64,000 nucleotides of DNA from Hymenopellis radicata (GCA_015501595.1 JADNRX010000167.1:1-64000); one strand, 5' to 3'; numbered from the stretch's first letter, positions 1-12,419 are shown. The notes: a model not told the origin generated them from the letters alone. Translations and numbers: made by a program.

Positions 1-240
1 CAGTCGTACCTGGTATGAGAGCCTCATTTGGAGTAATGGGATCACTCGGGATGTCCAGTTCAAGAAAGGTGCCGGTGATGAGGCTGCGAAACATATGCAT
101 CCACAGGTACATAACGGAGCGTAGACAGGCCCGCAAGGCACGGCGGGCTTCTTGACTGTTTGAACGATGCGGGAAGAGCCACTGAAGAGCCTGTGCTCGG
201 GTGCGCAGGGGCCGCGGACCACAGCGTAGACAAAGTCACG
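1..240 (-). CDS. possible partial exon running off the left edge
   Basis: One minus-strand frame stays open from about position 240 to the window edge. It reads like ordinary protein (for example ...SVMYLWMHMFRSLITG... and ...LDIPSDPITPNEALIPG...). I recognise no family, see no start codon in context, and cannot see the rest of the gene. It could be the 3' part of a gene that continues left, or a chance open frame. Confidence 0.25.
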
Positions 241-1038
241 GTTGGACGTATGTCATTTCGTTGATCAGACTCAGAGAATTCAGTCAATCCGGGGCTAGAG
301 CCGCAAACAAAATGAGTCCAAGTTGGTTGGAATGATGATCTGCAGGAGATCCACTTAATGAAAGCGATGTCGGGAGGAGGAGAGAATCCGAGTTTTTTTA
401 AACGGTCGTCGATTGCACTCTGTGCGCGCTTTGTCAGAAAACCACAGGTGCTGTTGAACGACTAAACCGCAATCAAGAAGGTATTATCCGTGTTCCAAGT
501 CGAGCTGGAACCGAAACGACGAAGCAGAGCGAGAGTCGGGCCCTTGCGGTCGACCCACATTTGATGCCGACAGCCGGATGGTCGGAGCAAGATCGGAGTC
601 CGGACTTTACCGAAGCCTCCACCTTTTCCTCGACCCAACGCCACGCTCACCGACGCGGTTCAGACTTCAGAGACACACTTTTATCATGGACTATCCATTT
701 CTGCTGCCTATCAAACGGGGAAATTGGGGTTCATTGGTCAAAAGCTCGGCAGACATTCGATATGTTCAAGTTTCCATTCGGTTTTACGCATTGTGCTGTG
801 CGACCGAGCTAGAACCGCCTTTGTATGTCCATCGAATTCTATGATTACGCTACGCCAAATCAAGAGCCGCTATGAGTTATCTACCGCGCATTGACGGGTA
901 ACATTGCATTCGCAAAACAAGTCTACATCTAGGGGTGTGCATGAGCCTACAGAATTGCAATCACGCCTGTATGTACAGTATTTTTCAAATTGAATACTCA
1001 GCACGACAATACATTGTGAATTGAGCAGCATACACGCC
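241..1038. other. no recognisable gene
   Basis: Short overlapping ORFs occur on both strands, up to about 88 codons. None looks like a known family or has convincing splice sites. I see no repeat or RNA gene here. It is probably intergenic. Confidence 0.4.
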
Positions 1039-2240
1039 TTAGTCATAAAAGGTATCGCGTTTATCCAAAGGTCCAGGTTTCGCTTCAATAGTTATGTACA
1101 CAAAATGTAATTCAGAACATGCTCGCCAGCCGCCTCCCTGCTCCTCGAAAGCCTTATTCGAACAGTTGTCCAGAACCTTTTCGAACCAGTTGCTTTCATC
1201 GCCTGCTCATGCACGACCGGTTCCTCCATTTCAAGACTCGCCTCGCAGGCACACGGACTTCCAGATCGCGTACACCTCCGACAGGGCTTCCTCTCCTTGA
1301 CTCGGACAGAACCAGCTTTCTTCAGACTCGTACAAGCGCGATATTTCGTCAGAGGGAAGTGAAAACTGCGGGACAATCATCTCGTGCATAGCCTTGCCTT
1401 CTTCTGCACCAGGTGTCCAATCCGCAGTGCCTAGCTCAGGTGTCGGAAAGGTCAGAACAACAGATGGAATTCGAGATGTGGCTTCACGAGAGCTACGGCT
1501 TGGGCAGGTAGCGTTTGTGCTAGAAGCGAGTTCGTTGAACTTGTTGAGGGAGATCGTCTTGCGCATTTAGAGCTTTCCAGTCAGGGAACGTTTTGACGTC
1601 CTCGATTATGGGTGAGAGGTCGATTTCAAAAGAGCAAGATACAGATCTCGAGAGCGACTGGGAGCGGCGGCGTGCGGGCTAGGAAAAGCGATTAGTTGGA
1701 CTTTTGGGCAGTTTGCTCTGGTGGCAGACCATAGTTTTCGCGGAAACTTTGTTCCTCTCTATAGATTTGGGACGTCTGATTTGAGGTAGCGATAAAATTT
1801 CTCGTCTTTTTGCAGGGGAAGGTCGTAGTTCTTTGGAGCTGAATTTGCGGCGGAGGCGGATCTGGAAAGGCGTGTGAGACCGACGAAAGATGTGGTACAA
1901 AATACTGACCGAGGACGTTGGCCTGCTCAAAGTGAAGGACTATAGAATGGGTTCAGATTTTGCTGGAAAAAGACGAGAGGGTGGTGTACGTTATTTTGCC
2001 GGTTGATCTCTTCACCATACGAAGTCTGAAATCATTCAGATCCTCGTACGCTGCCAAGCCGTTGTTACATACCTCAGACGCGGTCTAGTAATGGTCAATC
2101 GCGGCTCTATTTGGGTTTAAAAACACTCACAGAGTCCGACCTCGGTCTCCTTGGCAAAGGCGATACCTTGAGATGCTCGAATTATGGCGGTAATGTTGAC
2201 AAAAAAGCAACATACCATGACACCGAACTCGTCCACCTGT
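1039..2240 (-). CDS. hypothetical multi-exon gene, unrecognised
   Basis: Several minus-strand stretches have protein-like composition and lie between plausible short introns. They include SYGEEINRQNNVHHPL (about 2010-2050), YREEQSFRENYGLPPEQ (about 1720-1780), FEIDLSPIIEDVKTFPDW (about 1580-1630), MIVPQFSLPSDEISRLYES (about 1325-1385) and NWFEKVLDNCSNKAFEEQ (about 1140-1190). The last reading ends at a TAA at 1039-1041. A good branch point and acceptor lie near 1681-1700. The exon phases do not all join cleanly, and at about 1550 one open frame stops while the neighbouring frame continues, so a base error or an odd intron is needed. I recognise no domain. The start is unknown; the outermost supported exon is near 2216-2236. 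Confidence 0.35.
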
Positions 2241-2939
2241 CCAACATTAGCCTATCGATATCAATTATCGCCTGGCATAGCGACGCACCTCAGGGCTACA
2301 GACCGTCCTCGGCCGCACGGGCGTGCTCGTCGAGCGAAGTGACGCAACCGAGTTCCACGACGCCACACTGTCCCTCCCTGCTCCCGCATCGTCAATCCTG
2401 TATATCGGATCCGTATACGACGGTGGTATCTCAAAAGGCGGTCTAGGCAGTATAATCGTGTATAGTAGCTGTAATTTCTTGGATTTCATGAAGGGCGGGT
2501 TGGGGATGGGGAAACGCGGGTGGAGGAAGGAAGGAACTTGGGAAGAGAAAAAGGGGTAAACGTGACACGGTATCCTGTACACGTGATCGAATTCCACCAC
2601 AAATTACAATTCTCACAACGGATTTCCTCAGCAATTTCCTCCGCCGAGGAAATTTGTGTCTCCCGTTGTGTCTAAAGGAGACCCTTTTTCCCCTCTTTCA
2701 TTGGCGTCAATGGCGGACTTACGCAGTCTGGTACCCGTCTAGAAGGAAATAGAAAGTAGACAGTAACAGTCCGGCATGTCCCTCTCGAAACGTATCGACA
2801 AAGGCAAGTACAGATGTCCCATAAGATAAGAAAATATGCAACAAAGAAAAGAAAAAAACAGATCTTTACAACGGTATACGAGTTAAGGTATCGAAACATA
2901 GATGGTCAGATAATTAATAAACCCACCCCCCTTCTCAAA
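2241..2939. other. intergenic, no supported gene
   Basis: ORFs of 60-110 codons exist on both strands but lack family resemblance. This segment holds the 3' flank of the Munc13-like gene, whose stop lies at 2940-2942, and the upstream flank of the hypothetical gene to the left. Confidence 0.4.
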
Positions 2940-5900
2940 TCATGAAGGCAGTGGCGGAACCGGAGGCGCCTTCGTCGTCGGCCGCTTCACTCGCCGCTCC
3001 TCAAGCTCCTTCGCGCGCGCCTCCTGTTCAGCCTGCATCTGTGTCATGATCTGCAGCTGCTGTGCGATGAATTCTTGCGTTCCAGGCCTACAAATCATTG
3101 GATCAGATCAAGTTGCGCGAGTTACGGAAGAAACACCCACCGCATGCGGAGAATCTGCATAATAGTCTCCCCATTAGACACCTCCTTCTCCTCTCGCTTC
3201 TCCTTCTTCCGGCTCTTGATCGTGCCCAAGTTGCGCTGTTGATACACACTCTTGGCGCGCTTCTTCATCGTCGGCGAAGAGCTCAGGCTTTGCTGCATCA
3301 TGCGCACACATTCCTCCATAAGCGCGTCGCTGCAGAATAAAGTCAGGGTCAAGTACATCGGGTCAGTGAATAGAACTCACGTATGCCAGTCATAGTAGAG
3401 CCGTATGGACACAACGTCGCGATACTTCTGGTTCTGGAGAACCTCCAGAGGAACGGGGCCTTCGCCGTTAGCATAGAAGTAGTCGCGCAGGAACTGTATA
3501 ATACGTCAGAACATACAACAAAATCTTCGGGAGATAGATGGACACATACCTTGAGCCACTTGAACACAATATCAACCTCCTTATCACTAAGAGGCTTCAT
3601 GTCGCTCGCGACGTCGGACAAAGGTGGTATCAACAGCCCTTCGATCACCGCAAGAATCTCCTTCCATACTCGAGTCATGACCTTTTCCTTCGCCGTCTCG
3701 CTTAGATGCATATTCAGCGTCTGAAGGTTCGCATCGAAGTAGTCAAAGAGAGGCAGAATAGCTGCTTCAATCTCGACATCGGTCAGATCCTCAGGTCGCA
3801 GACGTGGCTTCTCCCCTTGTGGTAGTGGTATCTGCACCTCGCTCGAAGATGTTCCCATTGCGGATCGGTAGAAGGCTTGGACGTTGCCCAATGCCTTGTT
3901 GTAATCCAATCCCTGGGTGCCCCCTTTGATGAGAGTCTTGACAACAGAGCGCGACAAACACTGCCGTATGAATGGTGACATCTTCCGAAAATGATGAGAA
4001 GGGAACGTAGTGTATGTAGAAGACATTACGAACCTTGTCAATGAAGATACGCAGCATGTCAGCTTCAGCTCTCTTCAGCGAACGGAAGGCTCGGCCGAAG
4101 TAGAACTGTATATCGTCCTTCTCTCCCTCCATACTGACTCGCACCAGCACACGACCTTGCGAGTCTAAATCCATCCACAAATCGTGTGCCAGGTAGTCAC
4201 TAAATCGCCGAGGATCGAGGCACAAGTAGGCGCGCCCTACCGTGTCGTGTTTGCCTACCAAGGCACGGTCGCGAATGCTAACCATCAACCACAGAGGTTT
4301 GTCCACTGAGATATCGAAGGTCTCGTCCCCTACGAAGATGAGTATGACAAGTAACACTATGAGGAAAAGACCACTTACATCGAGGATTATTAGTCTCATA
4401 AATGGTCCGCGTCTTCGCTAACCGATTGCCAGCTTCATCACTCAGCGTAATGAACGTGTCCAGCTTCGAGTTCGGGCTAGCGTCGTTAGCCACAAGACCC
4501 TCCGCAATGACAATCTTAACCGCAAACAAGAACCTCTCAACCTCCTTCTTATCCGGTACCGGCGGAGCCAGCGACATCACCACCTCGGCAAGCTTGTCCA
4601 CTTCCATCTGGTTGTACATGTTATCCAAGAGCTTGCGCGCAGCTTCCACGTTATTCAACTTCACGCAGGACTCTGCCTGGAAATTGAACGGTTCCACTTT
4701 CTTCTCACCGGTAATGGCAAGTTGTCGTGCCTTCTCCAGCCAGGCCGACGACTTTTGCGGCTGTAGGTAGTCCGTCGGCCGCGGGAACATCTCGGTCAAA
4801 AACAAGCCCTCCACGCTACGGCAATACTGCTCTACTGCCTTTGAGACAGTCTATGAAAAGCGCGAAGTCAGGTCTCCGAAGCCTCACTATTAGCAACGAT
4901 GCCGTACCTTCGCCAGAGCGGTGAAGAAGCGAGCATTTTGGTAGCTGTCCTCCCATTCCAGGTCTTGCAAGAAGTTTATAGGACTCCGAAGAGAATCGAA
5001 CAAGTCCACAATTGAAGAACTGTGCCCTTCTGAAGCCTCGGCTTGCCACTAGAAACCTATAAGCGACTCCATCTAAAATGCTTCTACCGCCATACCTGGT
5101 CCGCAGCAATAGCCTAGGATAACTGTCAACAAGTGCGTAATTGTATGGCAGGAACACGTACAGCCTCTACCCACTGACCAGTCTTGGCGTCAGTATTAAT
5201 CAGCCATTGTCGCACATAGGGCTCAAAGAACTGTGGTATATCGAGGTCGAGTTGTGCACTGCAGAAAGAGTCATCAACGAGCAAGAGAAGAGAGAATGAA
5301 ACGGCTTACTTTGAAACGAACGCGCTGAACATCCCTAATAATGTCTTCGTGCGCCGGTACAGAGCGAATATGTCCTGAATCGGCACATCTGGTGTTGGAC
5401 CATTCATTGAGGATTCGAATAGACGCTTTTGCGAATTTTGCAGCTCGTGGATAAACGCAGGTATCACTATCTCCACCATCAATGACACGACATCGAGTTG
5501 CCTACGAACCCATTAGCTATCCAGAATATGGAGGAGGTCAAAAGAACGCACTCCAATAGGGGAGAAGGGAACCTCTTATCCAACAGCTTTGCCGACTTCT
5601 CAATCTCGTCGGTCATGAGAAGTAACGGCAATGCCCTATTCACCCCAGGAGCCGCGCTCAGTTCTTCCATCTTGGCGATGAAGAATTGCTCCGAAACCTG
5701 CTTTATCCTTTCTTGCACATCGACAAGTCGCGCCCCAATGTCCACATCGAACCGCTCCAGTAGCCCACTATCTCGTACATGCTCTAAAACATTAAGGTAG
5801 GGCTCGATCTCCGCAGGTTTGAGGTTCGGTAGAGACTCCATGGCGTGGTATAGTGATGACAGAAAGATGTTGAAGAGGCTGCCATATATGCTGGACAAGA

Positions 5901-7723
5901 ATTCGATCTGTTCAAAGTACAATCTCAGAGCACTTGAAAACAAACGAGAATGAGCAACTCACGTCCTGCGTTGGCCAATTCTCAAGCTCCATGTCCGTCA
6001 TGGCCTTCTGAATGTTCGACAAGCCTTCCGGTATACACTCCAGCGGGACGTCCCCTCTCTCATAAAACTGCCGCACGATGTCCATAAAGCACGTCGCCCG
6101 ATACGAATGTGATATTCGCCACCGCATAGCACACTCATTCAGTAGATCGATATGAGGCGCGGACAATATGCCCAGTGACACTTCGTCATTATCATCCACC
6201 TCAGGACTCAACATCACCTCCAAGTCAGCCAGCAGGCATATCTCCAATAAGCGTTTGTAGAATCGCTTCGGGTTGGGAGGTATGTATGTGAAGTGGTGGC
6301 CGACCTGTATTTCGTCGTCTTCGTCAACATCATTATCGCCATTATCATTGCTGTATTCGCCACTTGCGATGCCGTTTCCGATACCATAGAAAGATCGGCG
6401 ACTGCTGACGGAGGGGTTACGGGAGGTAGAGGGGGCGGCGTCAAAGGAGGAGTAAAGGGAGCCGGGGCGGGTCGTAATATGTGAGGAGGTTCTGAGGGAG
6501 GGAGATACGTCTCCTGGCGTGGACTTTGCGAGTTCGGGCTTGTACTGGACCATGGCCACCATCATTTGCTGCAAATGGGTTGTTTCCAGCGACTTCCAAT
6601 GCGTCCATGCCGCCTCGCTATCAAAGTCGTCTCTTCGCCCGGGAAAAGCAGCACCAGCATTAATGTTCTTGAGGCACGTCTATTTCGGGGTTAGATGAAG
6701 GGCTGTAAAGGTTGCCGGCATGCCTACCTTTAGATCAGTCAATGCTGCCTTTTCTGTACAGACGCCTTTTAAGTTGTCGATCTCTTGTTGGGCGGTGGAA
6801 TCAGGGATCTTGAAAACGGCGGCAAGTATGCGCACGAGATCCATATCGGCGACGTTGGTGCTGTTCTGGGCAGGTGTGGATATCATAGAGTCGCGAGTAG
6901 AAGAAGAGTCGTATCCCGAGTCGGCTACTGACTGCGCAGGGGCAAGCTTCGCCGTGTATATGTCGAGGCGAGATAGCAGCTCGGGTGAGACGTGGTTCAC
7001 GTTTCGGAGACACTCCGCGCAGCATCTTGACAAAGATGGCGATGTGCTTGTTGAGCTCGAGTTTCCAACCGTCGCCGGCAAGGGTGGGCTCCTTCTTGAG
7101 GACGCCCGTCGCATGCGTCGCGAACATGAGGATGAGTTCCTCAATCTTCCGGTTTTCCTTCATCTGCCGCTTGAAGCTGTCGTCCATAAACATTGCATAA
7201 AACCTGGCCATCGTCCGCCGCACGAGCTGGTCAGTATATCTGCGTGAAAATAAGCCAAAAATACGAGATTTTTCTGCGCCACGCACCCAGCATCCTTTCC
7301 CATTGCAATGTCCTTTAGCTTCTGCTCTAGCACCTTGAGCAGCTTCTCTGGAAACTTGACACTCTTGGGCCCGTCGCGCAGGTTCATGTCCTTAAACATG
7401 TCGCCCAGCGAAAAGTTGGACAGTGCCGACAAGCGCGACGAGTGTTCGCGCTCTCTGACCTCCGCATGGCTCGCTTCCGGTGTCGCCTTGGGAATCAAGA
7501 GGTAGCTTAGGTAGCTGTTCGGTGTTCAGAGCTGTCATTCCGAGAAGATTTAACGCAGATTTGACTCACGATACACGCAATGCATAGCTGTCCAATTACT
7601 TATGAGCAAAGTGCACGGTTTCCCGCAAGTTTTGGACACGCACTTGAATAATTCCTCATCCGTGACCCGATACTTGGATAATCGCTTCTCGTGTGCGAAA
7701 CTGTTGTGGCTGCGTCTGGACAT
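2940..7723 (-). CDS. Munc13/Ync13-like C2 and MHD domain protein
   Basis: Probable vesicle-priming factor for exocytosis and cell-wall delivery at the plasma membrane (family knowledge from Munc13 and fission-yeast Ync13). Joining about 14 exons gives roughly 1,320 residues. The N-terminus has YALRVSYLSYLL near residue 30. The MHD1 region lies near residues 640-760 (IQDIFALYRRTKTLLGMF, PQFFEPYVRQWL). A C2 domain lies near 905-1030 (FITLSDEAGNRLAKTRTIY through ETFDISVDKPLWLMVSIRD). The MHD2 region follows, up to the charged tail EFIAQQLQIMTQMQAEQEA and a TGA at 2940-2942. The ATG at 7723 is the first in frame with the exon ending RVTDEELF. Two exons are only 18 nt (7570-7587 and 5096-5113). 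At about 7015 the frame slips by one base between FVKMLR and ECLRNVNHVSPELLSRL with no room for an intron. This looks like a one-base insertion or consensus error. Confidence 0.9.
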
Positions 7724-8697
7724 GAGATCTGCGCGGATAGCAGCAAGAAATGTGCGTCCGACGACGACGACAAGCACGTCGAGAAAGACAAGGTGAAGAT
7801 GACTGTAGGAGTTAAGTGTCAAGTAGGGATGACGCCGTCGCCCAATAAGGGGCACACTGCCCGCCGATTTTCGGCTTCGAATTCTCACTGTGGAACTGGA
7901 CTGTAGTACTAGTAGTACCAAAATGTTATTATCCACAGTTCTCTACACAGAGCTCTGTTCTTGAATTTTGTATTCAAAGCTGAGTTGGTATACAGGCCTT
8001 GGCGCCAATCACCATCAACACGATGCAGTTTTGCGTGATTACAATGGAGCGTGTACGATGTAATGCTGTACGCGCGAAAATTTCGCTGGAATGCCGCCAG
8101 GGAAAGGAAATTATGTTACTTCCGACAAAAAGGCGCGGTGAGGAGATCGCGCGACGAAATCTCAAACAGGGAGCGGCCTCATGGCTGTGTCGACGGAGTG
8201 TCACAGGCTGAAGATGGGCTGAAGAGCCCGGATTACTTGCTTTCTGGCCAACGAAGCACTGGAGGCCATGCCTGCGATAAGATCAGACAAAGCCTATGTA
8301 AGTTCGGTCACAGAAGCAAAGACCGAGGGTAAGAACCTAAAATCTCAAGGCGTTGTATGATGAGGAGACGTTGTGTAATGAAGCAGACAGGTGTAAGGCT
8401 CATTAGCGCAGCAACAAAAGGCAGATAGATCGTAAAGGTTGCATGCTATACGTGAGAGTGTAAAGCCAACTGAGTAGAAAGGATGGCCGACCTCCTCGAG
8501 AGTTCCTTTCAGTCACGATGCTGGGACGAGAAAGCACGTAGTTGACGAATAGGTTGGAGGAAAAGACGAGGAAAGAGTAGAAAAGAAAGCGCAATGCCAC
8601 GCGTATAACTTGACGTGCTCTCTTCACATGCCGCAGCTCCTATCTCGGCTCACCGGACCGATCTACAAGTCGATCTCGATTCTGCCTTGCAATTGCC
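7724..8697. other. divergent intergenic region
   Basis: This is the shared upstream region of the Munc13-like gene (-) and the phosphoesterase gene (+). Only short ORFs are present, including a hydrophobic 74-codon minus ORF at 8403-8627 with no further support. I see no clear regulatory motif. Confidence 0.5.
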
Positions 8698-10003
8698 ATG
8701 AAGGCAGTTAAATTTTCACTACCACCTGTGAGAGCGCGTCCTGACGCGGCATCCCTCTCCTCAATGACTACACCAGAAGGCGCCGTCACCCTCGAAGAAC
8801 CCGACGTCCACGTCCACATCGAATACGACCAACTACCCCCTGTCCCCGACCCCGAAACCTGGACGCGCTTCGTATGCATCAGCGACACCCATCACCACAA
8901 GTTCCCCGTTCCTCACGGAGACGTGCTCCTCCACAGCGGCGACCTAACGAATACTGGCAAGTATACAGAATTCAAGGACACGATGGATTGGCTGTGCTCT
9001 CTGCCTCATAAAGTCAAAATGTACGTAGGCGTCAGTAAGATGATGAGTCTGTCTCTTATTTGCGGATTAGCATCATCGCTGGAAATCATGATCTATCGCT
9101 TCATCAGCAAGATGGCTGGTATGATGAAAACTATGCTGACTGGGGAGCTAAGGAGGTAGACATCTCGGACATTGTCAGACTCCATATTCATGGTCAACAG
9201 GATTACTCGCTTATCGAGCCTCTCCTCATTGGAGAAAAGGCCCGAGAGGCTGGCCTTGTATATGTTTGCGATGAACGCGTTGAATTCGACGCGAAAGGCA
9301 ACGGACAAACTTGGAGTCTCTACGGGTCTCCTGTTGGTCTCTCTTCCCTTCCTCCTATCGTAAACTTAAGCGCCACCCTCAGTGGTCTCCCGAATTCTGC
9401 GACTGGGCATTCAACTACGACCGCCGAGACGGCAAACGTAAGATACACTTTCTACTCGACGTGTCCGAAATGCTAACAAAACCAGAGCTCATATCCCAGT
9501 TCCCCAAGACTGACATCTTGTACGTATCGACATTGTCCACACTCGAAACACAGCTCATATCTACCTTCAGATTAACCCACGGACCACCCTTACACATATT
9601 CGACTCGACAAGCCGCCATTCTCTCGCCGGCTGTCGCGATCTCGCAAACCGCCTCCCCTACCTCCGCCCGCGCATCCACCTTTTCGGGCACATCCATGAA
9701 GGCCACGGCGCGTACATACACACCTGGAAACCCGGTGAAACCACCGCCCCAAAGGTCCAAACAATCGAAACGGGCCCCGACTGGGAACCGCACATCGACG
9801 CGGATTACTACCCAACCGACAAAACGCAGTACCCCGAACCGCTCCAGCTGTCCGAAGGAGGGGACCGCACCGCATTTGTCAATGGCGCCAACTGGCCTAT
9901 GGGCGACCGCGCTCGTCTTCATCGTTCTCACCAATTTGGAGGCCCAGGATTTCGGCCTATTGTTGTTGATTTGAAGGATCGCGCCGAGATTAGAGGAAGT
10001 TAA
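8698..10003 (+). CDS. calcineurin-like metallophosphoesterase (MPPED-type)
   Basis: Predicted metal-dependent phosphoesterase; the substrate is unknown. Five exons join in phase: 8698-9020, 9071-9332, 9383-9437, 9486-9519 and 9571-10003, giving about 335 residues. The family motifs appear in order: CISDTHHH near residue 60 (D.H metal ligands), LHSGDLTN, IIAGNHDLSL across the first intron, LLTHGPP after the last intron, and FGHIHEGHGA. The YGSPWSPEFCDWAFNY join across the 9333-9382 intron matches the MPPED1/2-type arrangement. There is no signal peptide or membrane segment, so it is probably cytosolic. The first ATG (8698) is chosen; a second in-frame ATG follows at 8764. The gene ends just upstream of the mobile-element island. 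Confidence 0.9.
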
Positions 10004-10249
10004 GAGTACATCGTTGCACCCAATCTTTCAGAGTCAAGATTGGTGATATATTTATCGTCCCTTTTCCTTGAAATAAATTCGCTCTCGATTTTGTTCAAAT
10101 CAAAACGGGACATTTTATTTTGAATCGCTGAAAGCTCCCCATGCCGCGTCTCTTTGGTGAGAGACCAATTTGAACAAACCAATCTCTTTCCACCGCTGCG
10201 ACTGGGAAAGAAGTCAATGAAGGCCCCGACCTACACGGAGACAGGAATA

Positions 10250-10771
10250 ATGCCAATCAGAGTGAGGCGCTACATGCTTACCTTCGGGTTCTTGAAGTAC
10301 GCTACTAGGCTTGAAGACGGGCATCTCACAAAGGCGGCCTTGAATAGTGCAAGGTGTCTTTACACACAAAAGCCGGGATGGGGTGCGGATCTGGAGGCAG
10401 CAGCGAGGAAACGTTCCCGATCTGGATATCGCGAAGTACGACGTGGACGCGCACCTGAAGGCAGTCCAGAGGGCCATGAGAAACTATACATACTTAATCC
10501 AATGCAGGATTGTTTGTGCGTCGCCGAAAAAGAAGCCGGCGGTTCATGCCCTGATGCTGAGAACCTACTATCTACATAAAGGTGCCTGTCCCCAAACATC
10601 AAGATGCTGTGGTGTCAATCATCTGCGCGACACACGCATTAGCGGTGGAACGACTACGGCATCACGTTCAGAATCGGCCTGCAATCCCACGCGAACAGAG
10701 GTTGTGCCGATGCGAAGGCATGAGACTGGCAGTTGAACATATACTGGAACTGCAAGTGCTGTCACTTCGTA
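10250..10771 (+). pseudogene. decayed 3' end of non-LTR retrotransposon polyprotein
   Basis: Broken plus-strand frames match the C-terminal tail typical of agaricomycete non-LTR reverse-transcriptase ORFs. Recognisable blocks are IPIRVRRYMLTFGFLKY then ATRLEDGHLTKAALNSA, followed in another frame by VDAHLKAVQRAMRNYTYLI, then in a third frame ATHALAVERLRHHVQNRP and IPREQRLCRC with a degenerate H/C tail (VEHILEL). The order is right but three frames are needed, the RT core is absent upstream, and there is no polyA tail or flanking duplication that I can define. It is an inert 5'-truncated relic, identified from memory of the motif style. Confidence 0.65.
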
Positions 10772-10908
10772 GGGTGAAAGAAAATGGATTGCATGCAGAC
10801 AATTTAAGCTCGAGGCGACAATCAATGAAACGAACACGGCAAATATTACACAAGAAACAGGTCCCCCGTTGCCCGTGCATGTCCAAGCTGCAGGACGGCC
10901 AAAAATTC

Positions 10909-12419
10909 GGGCACATAGAAAGTGGCGGGAAGCCTAGCGGGACTGACCGCTAGCGGTTCTCGCTACCCCGCTACACCCGTTAGGGTTACCGCTAGGCCCT
11001 CTTTAGGGTTACCGCTAGGACCAGGGTAAGACTGCACTTGCGGTGAATTCCTTCGCTGGACACATCCCGAATGACAAACGCACCAGAAGGCAGGCTTTCC
11101 CGTCGCCTGGAGCGCCCCTCAGTCAAGGCTCTGTAGGTATTTAAAGGTAGTCAGTAGTGCCGAAGTCACCAAGTAACCAGGAGAATCATGTTGAATAAAG
11201 TTATTGCCTTCATCTGCATTTTTCTGGTGTGATAAGACCGTAGATGCCATCCTTGTCTGAGTGCCAGCTCATAATAGTAGAGCCCCAAAAGGCTGGAGGA
11301 TCTGTTCATCGACCTCATCTGAAATTGTTCCTTCGTCGATGACTCGACTTGGACTCGACTAATCGCCACTGGCACTAAGCCAGGAGCTACTATCATCAGT
11401 ACTTCATCGACTAAGGCACAGATACATCGAAACAGTCAAGAGTGGAGTTCTCATGAGGTTTTTCTGAGTCTACCATCTGTCGTATCTCCGCGAACGGCGA
11501 ACAGGCCACTTGGAGACACAAAGTAGCGTTTGAAACATGCTATAAGGCTGTAAGGTACTATGGTGTTTGGTATTAGTCCCGCTACACAATTCCCGCTAGC
11601 GATACTTCCCGCTAGCAGTCTGTAAAGGTTTCCCGCTAGCGGGTCCCGCTACCCCGCTACCCCTCTAGGTCTCGTTACCTTCCCGCTAGCGGTCTCGCTA
11701 GCCCGCTAACGGTCATCCCGCTAGGCATCTGAGTATCCCGCTAGCGTGAAATTGTTGTCACGTATGCTGCATCATATCTGAACGTCGACAAATCTCAAGC
11801 GCGATCAGCTGCAGGCAGGACGTGACGCGTCAATACGTCCAACGTACATAGCATCATCATTGCAACGATATCCTCTCCTCGGACTCAGATTTGGCCTCTT
11901 TCTCTCAAACGTATGGCTGCGCGTTATCGAGTTCTGGCACCCCTGGCACTGTCCACAGCCAAATTCTTGCTGTCGAGTTCCTGTCTTCCATCCTGTCCGG
12001 TTCTTACTCACCGGTATATTGGGTCATCCTCAGAATTCCGAGTCAGGCACCAGAAACAATCATGCAAACAGTGAATGAGAGTCGCGACTCGCCGATAAGC
12101 ATGGGTATCCGGTTGGCAAAGGCTTGCAGACATCCACTTGACATTCCAGGGATCAAATACATCGATCGACATAGGACAATTCGTGAGCGCGATGCCGGCG
12201 ATAAAGTTACGGGATACAGAGCTCCCGGGAGAGCACTCAACAAGGAGGACAGCGCGCAGTAGCTGTTTATGTCCTGGGAAGAGGCCGAGAGCGGTCATAT
12301 CCTAAATTAGTGCTGGATGTCACAGCGTTACGACCGCTAGGACCAGAGTAACTCACGCTACCCCGCTACCCGCCACTCCCGCGAGCACGCTAGGCTTCCC
12401 GCTAAATTATCTGGGCCCC
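10909..12419. mobile_element. non-autonomous TIR DNA transposon, about 1.5 kb
   Basis: The two ends form imperfect inverted repeats: 10909-10939 on the plus strand against the reverse complement of 12388-12419. They share the inner core GCGGGAAGCCTAGCG exactly and start with GGG. The flanks carry a near-perfect 8-bp direct repeat, AAAAATTC at 10901-10908 and CAAAATTC at 12419-12426, which looks like a target-site duplication. Subterminal copies of CCGCTAG-type motifs cluster at both ends and again in the middle. ACCGCTAGGACCAG with a GTAA tail occurs in direct orientation at 11011-11029 and 12333-12351, and CGCTACCCCGCTAC at 10961, 11647 and 12356. No transposase is visible. An 8-bp duplication would suit hAT-, P- or Zisupton/KDZ-type elements, but the superfamily is undetermined. 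Confidence 0.7.
11570..11757. repeat. internal cluster of CCCGCTAGC-type repeats
   Basis: About ten degenerate copies of a partly palindromic motif (core CCCGCTAGCGG) lie in about 190 bp, in varying spacing, inside the transposon. Spacing is irregular and copies are imperfect, so this is neither a CRISPR array nor a simple microsatellite. It may be a subterminal array left by a nested or internally rearranged element, or a cluster of transposase-binding sites. Confidence 0.7.

Noticed and set aside
8403..8627. 74-codon hydrophobic minus ORF as a small membrane protein
   Set aside because: No conserved motif, no intron or promoter signal, and it lies in a divergent promoter region.
11570..11757. 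CRISPR-like array of short repeats
   Set aside because: Spacing is irregular, copies are degenerate and partly palindromic, and the genome is eukaryotic. It fits a transposon subterminal array.
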